A stretch of DNA of 64,000 bases, taken from contig CP136063.1 of NCBI GenBank assembly GCA_032622095.1, forward strand, positions 70,535,980 to 70,599,979. The letters are read 5' to 3'. Positions within the stretch are counted from its first letter, which is position 1. Every line of letters starts with the position of its first letter. A program made the position numbers and the translations under genes. The DNA comes from Siphonodentalium dalli (Eukaryota > Mollusca > Scaphopoda > Gadilida > Siphonodentaliidae). Under the pieces are notes generated by a model. The model made no database searches, was not told the DNA's origin, and saw only the letters and a list, made by a program, of their open reading frames with translations. Below are positions 1-11,590 of the stretch, piece by piece.

Positions 1-1184
1 AGTGCTGTTTTTATACAACAATTCTAATCCCCCCTAGATCATCATGTGATCGACCATACATCGCGCGAGGACCTGGTTGAATTAAGGGGGGTTTTATGGA
101 TAACTTCTGTCCTCAAGCTAGATTATACTTATGACATTTAATGGCATGTTTCTAACGTGGAGGGTTAGATATGCTTGAGACACCAACACTCTTCAATTCA
201 CACCAAGTTATCAGCTGTCATATTCGGATATTAGAACCGATAGCCATGATATATGGTTTATTTTGTGTATACTAGTAATATTGTTATTTTCAGTACCTTT
301 ATATACCAGTACTGTGTATAACAATGCATATAAATTAATCCATGTATACATGTATATTGATTCAACGGATTCAGTGGTTTTGTCCATAAGTCTATCAAAT
401 ATGCGGGTAAAACATGGCCACAAGCAGTACACCCTGTTAAATTTCGAATTTGAATCAATTGGCGCACCCTGCAGCCAGCTTTTATTGGAGAACTTTTTCT
501 CACGTGGATAGTTTGGGTCACCGCTAGATGTGAGCCATGTTTTGTTCTCAAGCTGTCCTTGTGAAGACATCACTGCCAGCGGTGATCTGGAATTTTACTA
601 TTTTTATGGCTAAATAATTTGGTTGATCCTACAGACGACACCCCTTGTCCGATCGTCACCAGATTCCACAATGATCTTCTGGATAACCAGGGTGAGAGTA
701 ATCTAATTTTCCCGAATTTCGTTAAAAAACATTACCACAGGCAGCAATTTGGTATCTTACTGTTTGATCCTCTTTTGCGTGACTGAATTGTTTAGCAACT
801 GTACAGTCATATCCCTCATCTGATAGTCACCACACTTTATATTGATCTTCGGGCTGACAACTAGATGGGAGCTATCGAATGCTTTGAATTTTTTTGGAAA
901 ACATTGTCGCCAGCAGTCATCTTCTATTTTGGTTTTTATATACATGTATATCTCTTCATTCGGATAGTCAGTATTACGTAGGTACTTCAACTTTCCGCAT
1001 TCCTGTCATCATTTGAAATATAAAAATTTACCTGATACCATGCACCCTTCAAAATTTGTTTCGTCGTATCTATTTTAATGACCCGTATGGTAATATTGAT
1101 ACAGATATATTTGTCAAACATTTCTTTGTACAATATACAGGTATTTAGTTTGTAACTAAATCTAGAAATATATAATAGTAGCTG
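1..1184. other. Gene-free stretch with degenerate dispersed repeat
   Basis: No convincing gene is visible. Phrases such as CTAGATG.GAGC followed by GTCGCCAGCAG.CATCTT (about 490-590 and 845-925) recur near 62970-63045, so the stretch contains an old dispersed repeat. The short open frames here have no recognisable domain and overlap each other on both strands. Confidence 0.45.
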
Positions 1185-1700
1185 GTGGACCCTACTTCGT
1201 CCGGGATGTTCCCCTCTGATTTTCGGAGAATTGCGCGATTTAACCTTGAATTGACCATTTTAAAGGTGAACGTCATGTCGGGTCACGATTTGACCCGTCC
1301 AAAACACTCCCCGGACAAAAGTCACGACAAAAATACCCGTCGAAATCCGCCCGGCTTTACCCGATTTGACCTTGAATTGACAATTTTGAATGTCAAGATC
1401 AGGTCAGGGTCATAATTTGACCCACCCGAAACACTCCTGGGACAAAAGTAACAGTAGGTATTATATTTCGTTGAAATACTTCCGTTTTACCAGATTTGAC
1501 CTTGAATTGATCTTTTTGAATGTCAAAGTCAGGTCGGGATCAATATTTGACCCGTCCAAATAGTCCAGAAACATGCCTACATCAGCACGTTCGAGAACAT
1601 GGTCCCACGTGAAATTGGACCCGTCCATATTGCTCCCGGGATCGAAGTAGTCCTACACACAATTTTTTAGTCGGATCGGTCAAGGTCCAGAAACATGCCT
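1185..1700 (+). repeat. About 130-bp tandem repeat, copy 1
   Basis: The units share the order: gatttgaccttgaattgac, a GTCAAGGTCAGGTCGGG-like segment, gatttgacccgtccaaaaca, then CTCCCCGGACAAAAGT. A head segment (CTTCGTCCGGGATGTT) precedes the array. The same head and units return at 5600-6165, so this is a dispersed element with internal tandem repeats. The short open frames inside it are low-complexity by-products. Confidence 0.75.
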
Positions 1701-1770
1701 ATGAGCGAGGTCAAGTTGACACGTTAAATACCAAATCCGAGTCGGATCAGTCGAGCAGTGTTAGAGTCTA

Positions 1771-1817
1771 TAACACATACACACATGCATTCATGCATAC
1801 ACACATACATACAGACA
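1771..1817. repeat. CACATACA/CATGCAT simple repeat
   Basis: A short purine-pyrimidine alternating tract made of ACACATACA and CATGCATT steps. It is a microsatellite with no sign of function. Confidence 0.6.
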
Positions 1818-2150
1818 GGTGTTCCAAAATGTATAATCGATAGCTACAACAATTCTATGGTAGATAGTTCACGGCCGACCTGATGCATGCATCTTAGTTT
1901 TCTTGTCTGACCAGGTATCGTGAGTTCCGTGATTTGATATCACCATGGAGAATGCAGCCCGGCGAAGACGATAGTGATGTTCCATGGAATATATCCGACG
2001 CCGATATAATATGTCAGAAACAGAAGGTAAGACACGAGGCGGAAAACTCCTTGCTCAAAATATTATTCAAACGTGAAGCAGAAGACAAATCTTGCGACAC
2101 GCATGCCTGGACATATAGTATACATAGAGGATTTCCAGCGAGTTATAATT

Positions 2151-2215
2151 GGATATAAGATATTATGAAACGAGTTCGATAAATTCGATTCGTAGTTTCA
2201 TAAAATCTTATATCC
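2151..2215. repeat. Long-stem hairpin (GGATATAAGAT stem)
   Basis: GGATATAAGATATTATGAAAC is followed within about 65 bases by its near-exact reverse complement, GTTTCATAAAATCTTATATCC, around a short loop. The TATGAAACGAGT phrase at the stem-loop border also occurs in the hairpin at 16092-16212, so the two may belong to one foldback family. Confidence 0.7.
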
Positions 2216-2284
2216 CAACATAACGAGTTGAAGATATTGTATAGCACATGAAAAAAACTAGAGCTTTATACCTTTTTAACAAAT

Positions 2285-2660
2285 CAAATTACATATTATC
2301 TACTTGTTCGGGTGCATGAAACTGATAAGTTAGTATTCAGGTGCTATGCCAACTGGGGGAATGTAGCATTCTACTAACATCAGCGAAATCAAGCAAATCG
2401 ACCGGACCACTCCATAGAAAACTTTGTCTGAACTAGGCTAAATTGTAAATATTTACTACTCGAATCGGGACGCTTCCATCGGCGATAAGATAACGAAAAC
2501 GATTTCGCCATCGAGAGTCACTGCATTTAATTAATATATAAGAATGACGGTGTGTGTTGTCAATTTAGATATAATATTTGTAAAATTAACTACTTTGAAC
2601 AAGATTATTCTCCATTTCTATTTGATCACCCTACCGGAGTGTTTCACATCACTTTAAAGG
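2285..2660 (+). repeat. Dispersed repeat H (uninterrupted copy)
   Basis: This copy aligns by eye with 59060-59305 plus 59706-59830. Shared phrases include CTTGTTCGGGTGC.TGAAAC, CAGGTGCTATGCCAA, ATCGAGAGTCACTGCATT and AGATTATTCTCCATTTCTAT. At the point where the other copy is split by a TTAA-flanked element, this copy reads straight through (TGCATTTAATTAATATA near 2525). It therefore supplies the paralogous empty site. Confidence 0.75.
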
Positions 2661-3237
2661 AAGCTGCCAAATGCATATATTTACAGCGTTGGTTGAGATG
2701 CTTCACAACCGTATACGACAGTATTGCGCGCTCTGGCTGGCGACGGAAAATTTAGTCCCCCAATTTGTCTATCTGTTTTTGTGTCTATTTTTGTTAGCGC
2801 AACGAAGTTGGACAAGAATTATCATTAATGGACAAAGCAATGATTTTGCATTGTCCGGAGTTGTTGTAATGTGCGGCTTTACGAAATAGTATTAATCCGC
2901 CTGATGCAATGTAAAGTCATTTTGTTGGCGCGATGCTATGTTGGCGGGGGAAGCACGCGCATATTTGTCACTAGTGAGAGATAAGGAAATATGTAATGAT
3001 ATAATAGGGGTTTCATGTGATACATCTATATATCTTACATGTCCTTAAATATTATATCGGCCGGCGCATAGTAATCAACATAGAAGCATCGCCCACTCTG
3101 CATGGGAATTTCAGAAATGCACATATAATCCTTTTTTTTAAACCACATAATCACATACTGCATTTATGAAAATTAAGTCAGTCTTGAACGTACAAATTAA
3201 CGTTTTCCATATCATTATTATCAGCATAATGGAAGAG

Positions 3238-4492
3238 TTCCATTGATATAATCACCACCAAACATTCATCATTTCAAGGGTATTTACATCGATATAAACA
3301 CCGCCAAACATTCATCATTTCAAGGGTATTTACATCTATATAAACACCGCCTAACATTAATCATTTCAAGGGTATTTACATCTATATTAACACCGCCAAA
3401 CATTCATCATTTCAAGGGTATTTACATCGATATAAACACCGCCAAACATTCATCATTTCAAGGGTATTTACATCTATATAAACACCGTCTAACATTAATC
3501 ATTTCAAGGGTATTTACATCGATATAAACACCGCCTATCATTAATCATTTCAAGGGTATTTACATCGATATAAACACCGCCAAACATTCATCATTTCAAG
3601 GGTATTTACATCGATATAAACACCGCCAAACATTCATCATTTCAAGGGTATTTACATCGATATAAACACCGCCAAACATTCATCATTTTAAGGGTATATA
3701 TATCGATATAAACACCGCCTAACATTAATCATTTCAAGGGTATTTACATCGATATAAACACCGCCAAACATTCATCATTTCAAGGGCATTTACATCGATA
3801 TAAACACCGCCAAACATTCATCATTTCAAGGGTATTTACATTGATATAAACACCGCCTAACATTCATCATTTCAAGGGTATTTACATCTATATAAACACC
3901 GCCAAACATTCATGATTTCAAGGGTATTTACATCGATATAAAGACCGCCTAACATTCATCATTTCAAGGGTATTTACATCGATATAAACACCGCCTAACA
4001 TTCATCATTTCAAGGGTATTTACATCGATATAAACACCGCCAAACATTCATCATTTCAAGGGCATTTACATCGATATAAACACCGCCAAACATTCATCAT
4101 TTCAAGGGTATTTACATTTATATAAACACCGCCTAACATTCATCATTTCAAGGGTATTTACAGCTATATAAACACCGCCAAACATTCATGATTTCAAGGG
4201 TATTTACATCTATATAAATACCGCCTAACATTCATCATTTCAAGGGTATTTACATCGATATAAACACCGCCTAACATTCATCATTTCAAGGGAATTTACA
4301 TCGATATAAACACCGCCAAACATTCATCATTTCAAGGGTATTTACATCTATATAAACACCGCCAAACATTCATGATTTCAAGGGTATTTACATCTATATA
4401 AATACCGCCTAACATTCATCATTTCAAGGGTATTTACATCGATATAAACACCGCCAAACATTCATCATTTCAAGGGTATTTACATCGATTTC
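3238..4492 (+). repeat. 46-bp satellite, about 27 copies
   Basis: The unit is TATTTACATCGATATAAACA followed by CCGCCAAACATTCATCATTTCAAGGG without a spacer. About 27 head-to-tail copies fill the interval. Variant monomers (GCCTAACATTA versus GCCAAACATTC, CATCTATAT versus CATCGATAT) are interspersed, which suggests repeated unequal exchange of small blocks. There are no unique spacers, so it is not a CRISPR array. Both edges are sharp: the array enters from AGAGTTCCATTGATATAATC and leaves at CATCGATTTCATTTTG. Confidence 0.95.
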
Positions 4493-5599
4493 ATTTTGAT
4501 AATTAGCATACCTTTGCTTACCCTGGTTTTTTCTTTTTGATTGTTATGTTCGTTGTTTTTGTGTGTTTTATTTAGTTGCACAATTGTATCTTTCTACTTT
4601 TCAGACATATAGAAATCTGAAGATAAGAGAATATTTACTAGAACATTCCCAAGAGGCGGCGCTTATCGTTCTGTGAGTATACACGGCAAAACTAGTATAT
4701 TTCTACATAGGCGTGGCAAAAAGGTGCCGCTGATGTCTATGTGAAATACGTATTTATTCTAGCCTACTGCATTTAACTAGTTTTTTTTCCCATATGGACC
4801 TTCAAAATGACATTGGTATCAAATTAAAATGATTTTCGGTTACTTTATTTAATATAAAAAGGCAGGGGAGATGATTTGTGATGAACATTCACACTGTCAG
4901 AGTACGATATAAGGAATTTCACACAAACATTTGACATGCAATGATCAAGTTACAATAAATTTATTATCTGAACATTTCCCTCAAATTAATAGTAATCCTC
5001 CTGCATTGCTATGATATGTTCGTATGTCACAATAATATCGTATATTCCAATAATATCAAATCATTTCATATAATGGGTGAGATAATTAATTTAGTATACT
5101 ATAAAGGATTAAACCATATCACGAGGTTGACAGTTTTATTGGGAACCCATGCCACTGCATGAAGAAACCACCGACAGAATAATATTATGAACTTGTTCCA
5201 TGCGTCGCATGAAGCGGATTGCAATCCCTTTTCGTGGTGGCGTCCACCCATCGTTGGAGATCCATTCGTATATAATCTCTTCCAAGTATGTCAATGGCCT
5301 CACTGAATTTCACATGTCACCTGTTTGCATGTTGTCTGATAAACTAATATAAAATTATTATTTAACTAATACGCTTGACACGCGACACAGAGTAAACAAG
5401 AAAACCATAGTCAGAAATGGTAACGCCACCAAGATCATATTATTAGCCATAAATATAAATTATAATACAATTATTCTATAAACTAGCTTTCAAATTTTAT
5501 GTGGGAAATTTGCATACTTCTATATTTCAAGTTTTCCCGTTTCTCGTGTTATACATTACTTTCTTCAAACTGTCTTCTTTATTACGCAAGCTGATGGGC
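4493..5599. other. Gene-free AT-rich stretch
   Basis: No open frame with recognisable content and no clear repeat structure was seen here. It is probably intergenic or intronic DNA. Confidence 0.4.
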
Positions 5600-6165
5600 C
5601 CGACTTCGTCCGGGATGTTTCCCATCTGATTTCCGACGAAAGGCGCGATTTGACCTTCAATTGACTATTTCGAAAGTCAAGGTCAGGTCAAGGTCATGAT
5701 TTGACCCGTCCAAAACACCCCCACCCGGAGAAAAGTACCACTAGGTATAACATTTCGTCGAAATCCGTCCGTTTTACCCCACTTGACCTGTAATTAACAA
5801 TTTTGAAGGTCAAGGTAAGGTCGGAGTCATGATTTGACCCGTCCAAAACACTCCCCCGACAAAAGTACCCATAGGTATCAAATTTCGTCGAAATCCATCC
5901 GTTTTACACGATTTGACCTTTGATTGACCACATTGAAGATCAAGGTCACGCCGATGTCACGATTTGACCCGTTCAAAACACTCCCCGGACAAAAGTATCC
6001 CTAGGTATCAAATTTCGCCGAAATTTGTCCGTTTTACCCAAATTGACCTTGCATTGACAGTTTTAAAGGTGAAGGTCGGGTCGGGCTCACGATTTGACCC
6101 GTCCAAAACACTTCCCTGACACAAATACCCATAAGTATCAAATTACGTTGAAATCTATGGAAAGC
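5600..6165 (+). repeat. About 130-bp tandem repeat, copy 2
   Basis: TTGACC landmarks fall near 5649, 5783, 5913 and 6043, a period of about 130 bases. The head CGACTTCGTCCGGGATGTTT and the unit text match 1185-1700. Each unit also carries TCGTCGAAATCC.TCCGTTTTACCC. Confidence 0.8.
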
Positions 6166-6223
6166 CGAAGAGGACATGTTAGTTGCTAATTGCTAGATAT
6201 ACGACGCACGACTTGTCGCGGTA

Positions 6224-6379
6224 TTTTAAAGGTGTTTCAAACTAGGAGATAGAAGGATTCTGCGTTTCAAATGGTGATGAATTATAGTAATTTATTCAAA
6301 TTTTATGGCATAAATTGTTATTAAAACCGTATATACTATAACAAAAATGAATGACTCGAAAATTAAGTGGGCCTTTAAA
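6224..6379 (-). mobile_element. MITE family G fragment
   Basis: The segment ends in AAAATTAAGTGGGCCTTTAA. In reverse complement it matches the start of the more complete copy at 15651-15989, including ACGGTTTTAATAACAAT and ATTC.TCACCATTTG.AACG. It is non-coding. Confidence 0.6.
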
Positions 6380-6599
6380 CAAAGTCACAATTGCAGTTAG
6401 GCTCATCTCATACTCGTTTAATCAGCGATATTCTGCTGCGCAGTTTGTTATAGTTCCCAGTATTCATTGAGCGTTATAGCCCCACTGTTATAATTCGCCT
6501 TTAGCAGGCGTACTCTTGCCTCAGATTATTGAGATATTAGGTCGCATGGAAACATAGCAATTGTGTGGGCTGCTTGGTGTGAATATTTAATGAGAAATA

Positions 6600-7380
6600 A
6601 AGTCATACGTAATGACATTAAACTCAAGAAAACCCGCGAAAACAAAACAAAATCACATTTAATGTTTTAAGTTATTTCCTTCATAAAAAGATTCTTCGTG
6701 ATAATGAACCCTCCCAATACTTTAGAATATAGAATTAACCTTAAAATAACAAAAACCTTCGGAATACAGAACCTTCGGAATAACGAACCTTCTGATTGGT
6801 GAACCTTCGGAATAGCGAACATTCAGAGAAATTTCGGAATAGTGGACATTCTGGATAGTGAACCTTCGGAATAGAGACATGCCCCCAATATTCATATTAT
6901 ATGCCCAGAGTTCAAAGGTATGGGCCCATATAATCCTAAATTTGGCCCTTAAAATATTGAACTCCAAATTGGAGCCCACACAGAATATCACTTAAGTCAA
7001 CTGTACCTGTGTCATGTCCCAATGCGGGAGGGTCCACAATATACCACAACATTCATATTATATGCCAAGAATTCAAAAGTATGGGCCCACGTAATGACAT
7101 TAAATCTCAAGAAAACCCGCGAAAACAAAACAAAATCACATTTAATGTTCTAAGTTAAGTTATTTCCTGCTGTATCTGTATCGGTATGCGCGCAGGATCA
7201 GTTCGGATGTGAGCGCACACTCCGTAAAAAGAATCTTTGTGATAATGAACCCTCTCAAATTAGTCTCAATACTTTAGAATATAGAATTAACCTAAAAATA
7301 AAAAAAACCTTCGGAATAGAGAACCTTCGGAATAGCGGACCTTCGGGATAGCGAACCTTCATAATAGAAACATGCCCCCA
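6600..7380. repeat. Duplicated block with CCTTCGGAATA minisatellite
   Basis: Two neighbouring blocks (about 6605-6990 and 7088-7375) share AATGACATTAAA..CTCAAGAAAACCCGCGAAAAC, an AATGTT.TAAGTTATTTCCT segment and a run of about 19-bp units of the type GAACCTTCGGAATAGCG. The unit runs lie at about 6755-6880 and 7305-7365. This explains the open frame on the minus strand at 6722-6991, which is repeat-encoded and not a gene. Confidence 0.7.
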
Positions 7381-8190
7381 CAAGTACACCGGTGATGTAA
7401 ACACATGTGCTAATCTTGGTTGTACTATCGTGACTCTATCGGTACGATTTATACTCAGTACGAAATAACCATAATAATACAGTCGCCCAGTGGATTATCG
7501 ATCGACCACAGAATATGAAAATCTGCGTACCAAGCAACACCACGGTGTGGCGTAACAATTGAAAACGGTTAACACGTCGGCATCTGCTGCTGAATTCACG
7601 TCTTCTCTGTGGAGTCATACACATAAAGGTATTGGAATTTATAGGTAAATATTCCCACACACATCCGGAATTTATTTGGAAACTGATCAAATGCGATTGT
7701 CATAAGCACATTTATATTACTACCGTGATAATTAAATGCTGTTGATGTCTAAAAACGTATTTCACGAGCATTTTGCTCGATTTACAAGAATCTTGTAAAA
7801 CCTGGTGCTTTATCAGCGTCCAAACCGGTAACGACCATGATAGAGCTTGCCACTGATAGTCGAACTGCACTATGCGCCTCATCGAATGATCCACAACCCG
7901 GTCCCATGATTGAACGTGTGTCCAAATTCCATTCCAGTTCGGAACACAGCGGCAGCTCCGGTTCTGTCTTATTCCACTGAGTAGTGTATAACAAATCACA
8001 CGCCTCAATCAATATCGATTTCCACACCACACGTCATTTCCTTTTTGTGATCAACCGTATCAGTCTTCATATACTACGTAAACACACGGCGGATATTAAA
8101 GATGGATGCGACGAAAGTCCAGCGTATCTTATTTCCACGAGGTCAATGAATGTCATACTTTACCGGTTTTTGGTGCCGAAAGGCTGTATG
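7381..8190. other. Gene-free stretch
   Basis: Several overlapping short open frames occur on both strands, but none has recognisable domains. No repeat family seen elsewhere in the window could be matched. Confidence 0.35.
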
Positions 8191-8638
8191 CAAGCTTGAG
8201 TTTAGTGTGTCTGTCATTTACAGAATGAGGTCCACAGAGGGTGAATTTAGTGACGATACCCCGCCCAGCGGGCTAGAATCATCAAATTCACCCTCTGGGG
8301 ACCTCAATCTGCTTTTGGCCTCATCTTCTCTGGAAAGTTTCTTTATTATAAAATTCAATAGAAACTTCTTCACATAGATTCTATTTCTTTTTTAGCTTAG
8401 TTTCTCTATATCCCAAATTGGCATAATCGAGGTTCCCAATGGGTGTACATCAGAATATTCACAATTTGGAAATTCCATTAATCTGAGTCTATATCTCCCA
8501 TAGCAGATGAGGTCATACAGAATGACGTCCCCAGATGGTGAATTTAGTGATGCTAGCCCGCTATGCGAGATAGCGTCACTAAATTCGCCCTATGGGGACC
8601 TCATTCTGCACATGTCAGGCACACTAAACTCAGGCTTG
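8191..8638. mobile_element. Foldback MITE with nested hairpins, copy 1
   Basis: The left end CAAGCTTGAGTTTAGTGTG pairs with the right end CACACTAAACTCAGGCTTG, and the inverted repeat continues inward through CAGAATGAGGTCC. Each end also forms its own local palindrome: CAGAATGAGGTCC, GGGTGAATTTAGTGA, then the reverse complement about 90-105 bases later. The middle (GAAACTTCTTCACATAGA) matches the copy at 23011-23457. It is a non-autonomous element with no coding capacity. Confidence 0.75.
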
Positions 8639-8777
8639 GCAACATGTCTCGATTGCCAAATATGTTCTATTGATGAACATAACGAAAGTAAAATGTCAAT
8701 GACTTGACTGGGCGAATAGAATATTCTCACAAACTGTTTAAATTATATGTAATGCCCATAACTGTGTTTTGATGCAC

Positions 8778-9010
8778 TTAAAGGTACACTATCCGATTCG
8801 ATGTCCACATATCATCAATTCCAACAACAACATTTTTTGAAATGCTGCTTCAGTTATAAGAATCGATTAATTGACAAAAAAATAATGCTAACCATTGTCA
8901 ACTATAATATAAAATTGCCCAAAAAGTGTTGTATATCAACATTTTGTTCAAGTAAATTGGTATCGAGAGCATGTCGGTCGGCATTCGTCGAATATTTGCC
9001 AGGCCGCCAA
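8778..9010 (+). mobile_element. TTAAAGGTAC-family MITE, left part
   Basis: It begins TTAAAGGTACACTATCCGAT and continues with AACAACATTT, ATAATGCTAA, TTGTATATCAACATTTTGTT. It aligns with 32543-32995 and shares its end with the complete element at 14004-14480. No right terminal repeat was found, so the copy is partial. Confidence 0.6.
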
Positions 9011-9890
9011 ATATTCTAGATGGTGATGTTCTAAAAATAATAACATTCCCTGTCCCAGTTAGCGACAAAATATTGAACATATGTATGTGATGGTAATAAA
9101 AGCTCCTGTTGGACTAGTATTTATGACTCAAAAGTATTATTTTGTGTCTCGACAGTGATACAGAGTTCAAGTAAGATATCTACTCACTCTTCCATACCGA
9201 ACATAAAAACTCGTGTAACATCATTTTAGGCGCTTTCAATTGCGAATATCATACATGTATATCATGCTATATTATTTACATAGCCCGTATGTGTAACACT
9301 AAATCATTGGTAAATTGCTGTCTTAATTTGTCTGAGCAAGCTAACTTATGAATCAATCTGCTCTTGTGTTATCTGTTTTGTTCTGTCTGCCGTCTACTGA
9401 TGTTTCACGAACACCACTCCAAATGAATAATGGACCATTCCAATCTATACTTTATAATTGTGTGGGAGAATCCATTAGTAAAGAAAGGGTTAAAATTATC
9501 CTGGTGAACATTGCTGCTGACATTTCCCCATGATTTTCAGTTTTCACTTGATTTATTTCAGAACCCTTCCGGTTCCTCATGTTAACATGTGTCCGGCTGG
9601 GTTATATATGGCGTGGCTAGAAATGTTAACGAGGGACATGCCCCCGATACTCCTCCTCCGGGGAAACCAGGATAGCGTGCTGACGTACTATTCATGATCT
9701 GCTGACGTACTATTCATGATCTATACAGGAAGTGTCAATCCAGAGAGAAACACAACTAGTCGGTAACCGAGATATAGATGATGTCTCGGGACACCCCATG
9801 CATGCATATGCTGTACTCCAATGACGAAATAATGGCGGCTATTCTCGATGCCCATTCGTGCATTTCGTAATCAGTCCATAACCTGGCGTC
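9011..9890. other. Gene-free stretch with short duplications
   Basis: CTGCTGACGTACTATTCATG is repeated directly at about 9680 and 9700. The section around 9360-9520 (CCAAATGAATAATGGACCATTCC, written here as a family phrase in part) resembles segments near 21700-21840 and 26640-26840, pointing to another dispersed family that ends in AAAGGGTTAA. No gene is evident. Confidence 0.4.
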
Positions 9891-10049
9891 CTCAAATCAA
9901 AAGCACAATCGCAAAGACTCGGCCATTTCCGCTTCGTTAGGAATTTCCCAGTGAAGTGGAAACGGCGAAGTCGTAGAGAATGCTCTAAAGTAATCAACTT
10001 CTTGACAACGGGAAATACACCCAGACGTATATGTTCTGCCCAAGTTAAC

Positions 10050-10180
10050 TGTCGTATGGATGCATTTTATACGCATGGCGCCGTTCATATATATGCTGGC
10101 ACCATATGGTTTTCTATGACGAAATCCCTGCAAAAATTCCAGACAGATTTTGCCAGCTCATCGATTTGTGAACGCGATCA
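10050..10180 (+). repeat. Family D fragment (right half)
   Basis: GGATGCATTTTATACGCATG, GCTGGCACCATATGGTTTTC and GACGAAATCCCTGCAAA match the right half of the complete element at 23917-24329. The copy is decayed and lacks a clear terminus. Confidence 0.5.
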
Positions 10181-10368
10181 CAGAAATCACACCAGGAAAT
10201 GTCTGAACAGCAAGCTGGATTGAATTAGACCTTTGTGTACATATTTGTAAAAAACAAATACATACATAGAACGACACCCATGTATGTGTTTGTTACGACG
10301 CGATTTTAAAACGAGAATCAGAGGTTCGAGTTGTAACTCGCGACACCACAAACGCGTGCAATAGCGAA

Positions 10369-10739
10369 CCCTTTACCCAACAGAACGGCCCTGTGCCAAT
10401 GCATTCTCTTATATATGCGAGTCGACCATAGGTCGCCTCGCATATATAAGAGAATGCATTGGCTTAACACATTAAAAATTATAAAATTGTTAAAGAATGT
10501 AAGAAAAAATGGTCAATGCATTCTCTTATATATGCGAGGCGACCTATGGTCGACTCGAATATATAAGAGAATGCATTGGCACAGGGCATAACTGTAACTA
10601 TCACAATGTGGTCAAGGAGCCGGTTCCAATGATATCCATATTTGTATGGTTCTATTGAGACAGACCGAAGATATTTTAGGCTGTTGAAGCTTTATTTGGC
10701 CGGTTTTGGCCGTTTTGTTGGGTAAAGGGTTAACATAAT
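10369..10739 (+). mobile_element. TTAA-type MITE family B, copy 1 (carries hairpin pair C)
   Basis: The ends are CCCTTTACCCAACAGAA and TTGTTGGGTAAAGGG, with TTAA on the right (10740-10743) and CGAA on the left, which may be a mutated duplicate. Inside are two 70-bp hairpins of family C (about 10391-10465 and 10514-10587) and a unique tail GAGCCGGTTCCAATGATATC. TTAA targets and CCC ends are characteristic of the piggyBac superfamily. No transposase is present, so it would be a non-autonomous passenger. Confidence 0.75.
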
Positions 10740-10743
10740 TATG

Positions 10744-11220
10744 CTCAGACAACTGTGTTGTTCTATCTTTATATATTGTACACTCTGAAGATTCTAGCTT
10801 GTGATATACTGACAAATTAGTTCGATATTGTTTTATTTAATTGAACAAACGTGTGATTTATGTAGACTATACCTCATAATTTAGTGAAGAAATTTTCTGT
10901 TAAAGTTGACGTCACCAATGACTTTGTTGGCGTAATCTGTTTGTATTGTTCAAGGACAATATACAACTAATTTTATTGAACGTTTTCCATCTTCCGTATT
11001 CAGCTGTATTTCACAAAAATAAACAAATGGGTGTGCAATAAATAACAAATCTCGCTATTAATTTAAAATGTTGACATTAAAATTTAATTATACATACATA
11101 TGTATACTGTTGCTGACTCAATCCATTTCATGTGCGATCATTTCTACATCGGATGCTGATGCAACCAATAAATGTAACCAATGTTGTATATGCATGAATA
11201 ATAGTTTTCAAGTTGTGCCA
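10744..11220. other. Gene-free AT-rich stretch
   Basis: No gene or clear repeat was seen. Confidence 0.35.
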
Positions 11221-11229
11221 ATTTGCTAA

Positions 11230-11480
11230 AGGACGATGATGATGATGATTTTTTTAACGACGATTTGGACTCTTTATACTCATTAAGTTCAACATTCTGA
11301 AATGATTCTGACGATGATGATGTTGGTGACAACGAGACGAGGAGGGTGGCGGCCATGATGATTCTGCTGCTACTGATGATGATGATGATGGTGGTGACGA
11401 TGATGATTCTGCTGCTACTGATGATGATGATGATGATGACCATGATGATGATGCTGGTGATGGTGATGATAATAATGATT
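11230..11480. repeat. (GAT)n / (ATG)n microsatellite
   Basis: Interrupted GATGATGAT runs are mixed with CTGCTGCTACTGATGATG units repeated twice. The methionine- and serine-rich open frames on both strands are products of the trinucleotide repeat and are not genes. Confidence 0.9.
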
Positions 11481-11567
11481 ATAGTGCTGATGATATTTCT
11501 ACCTGAGGACGTGTTTGCACAAGGAAGCTCGTGTATATAATATTTATTATGCTGTTACATTCTCATT

Positions 11568-11590
11568 CATTATATATATATATATATATC
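11568..11590. repeat. (TA)n microsatellite
   Basis: A run of about eleven TA dinucleotides follows CATTCATTA. Confidence 0.85.

Noticed and set aside
3238-4492. CRISPR-like array
   Set aside because: Repeats are contiguous 46-bp monomers with no unique spacers, in a eukaryotic context.
11144-11540. Serine/isoleucine- and methionine-rich open frames
   Set aside because: Translations of a GAT trinucleotide microsatellite.
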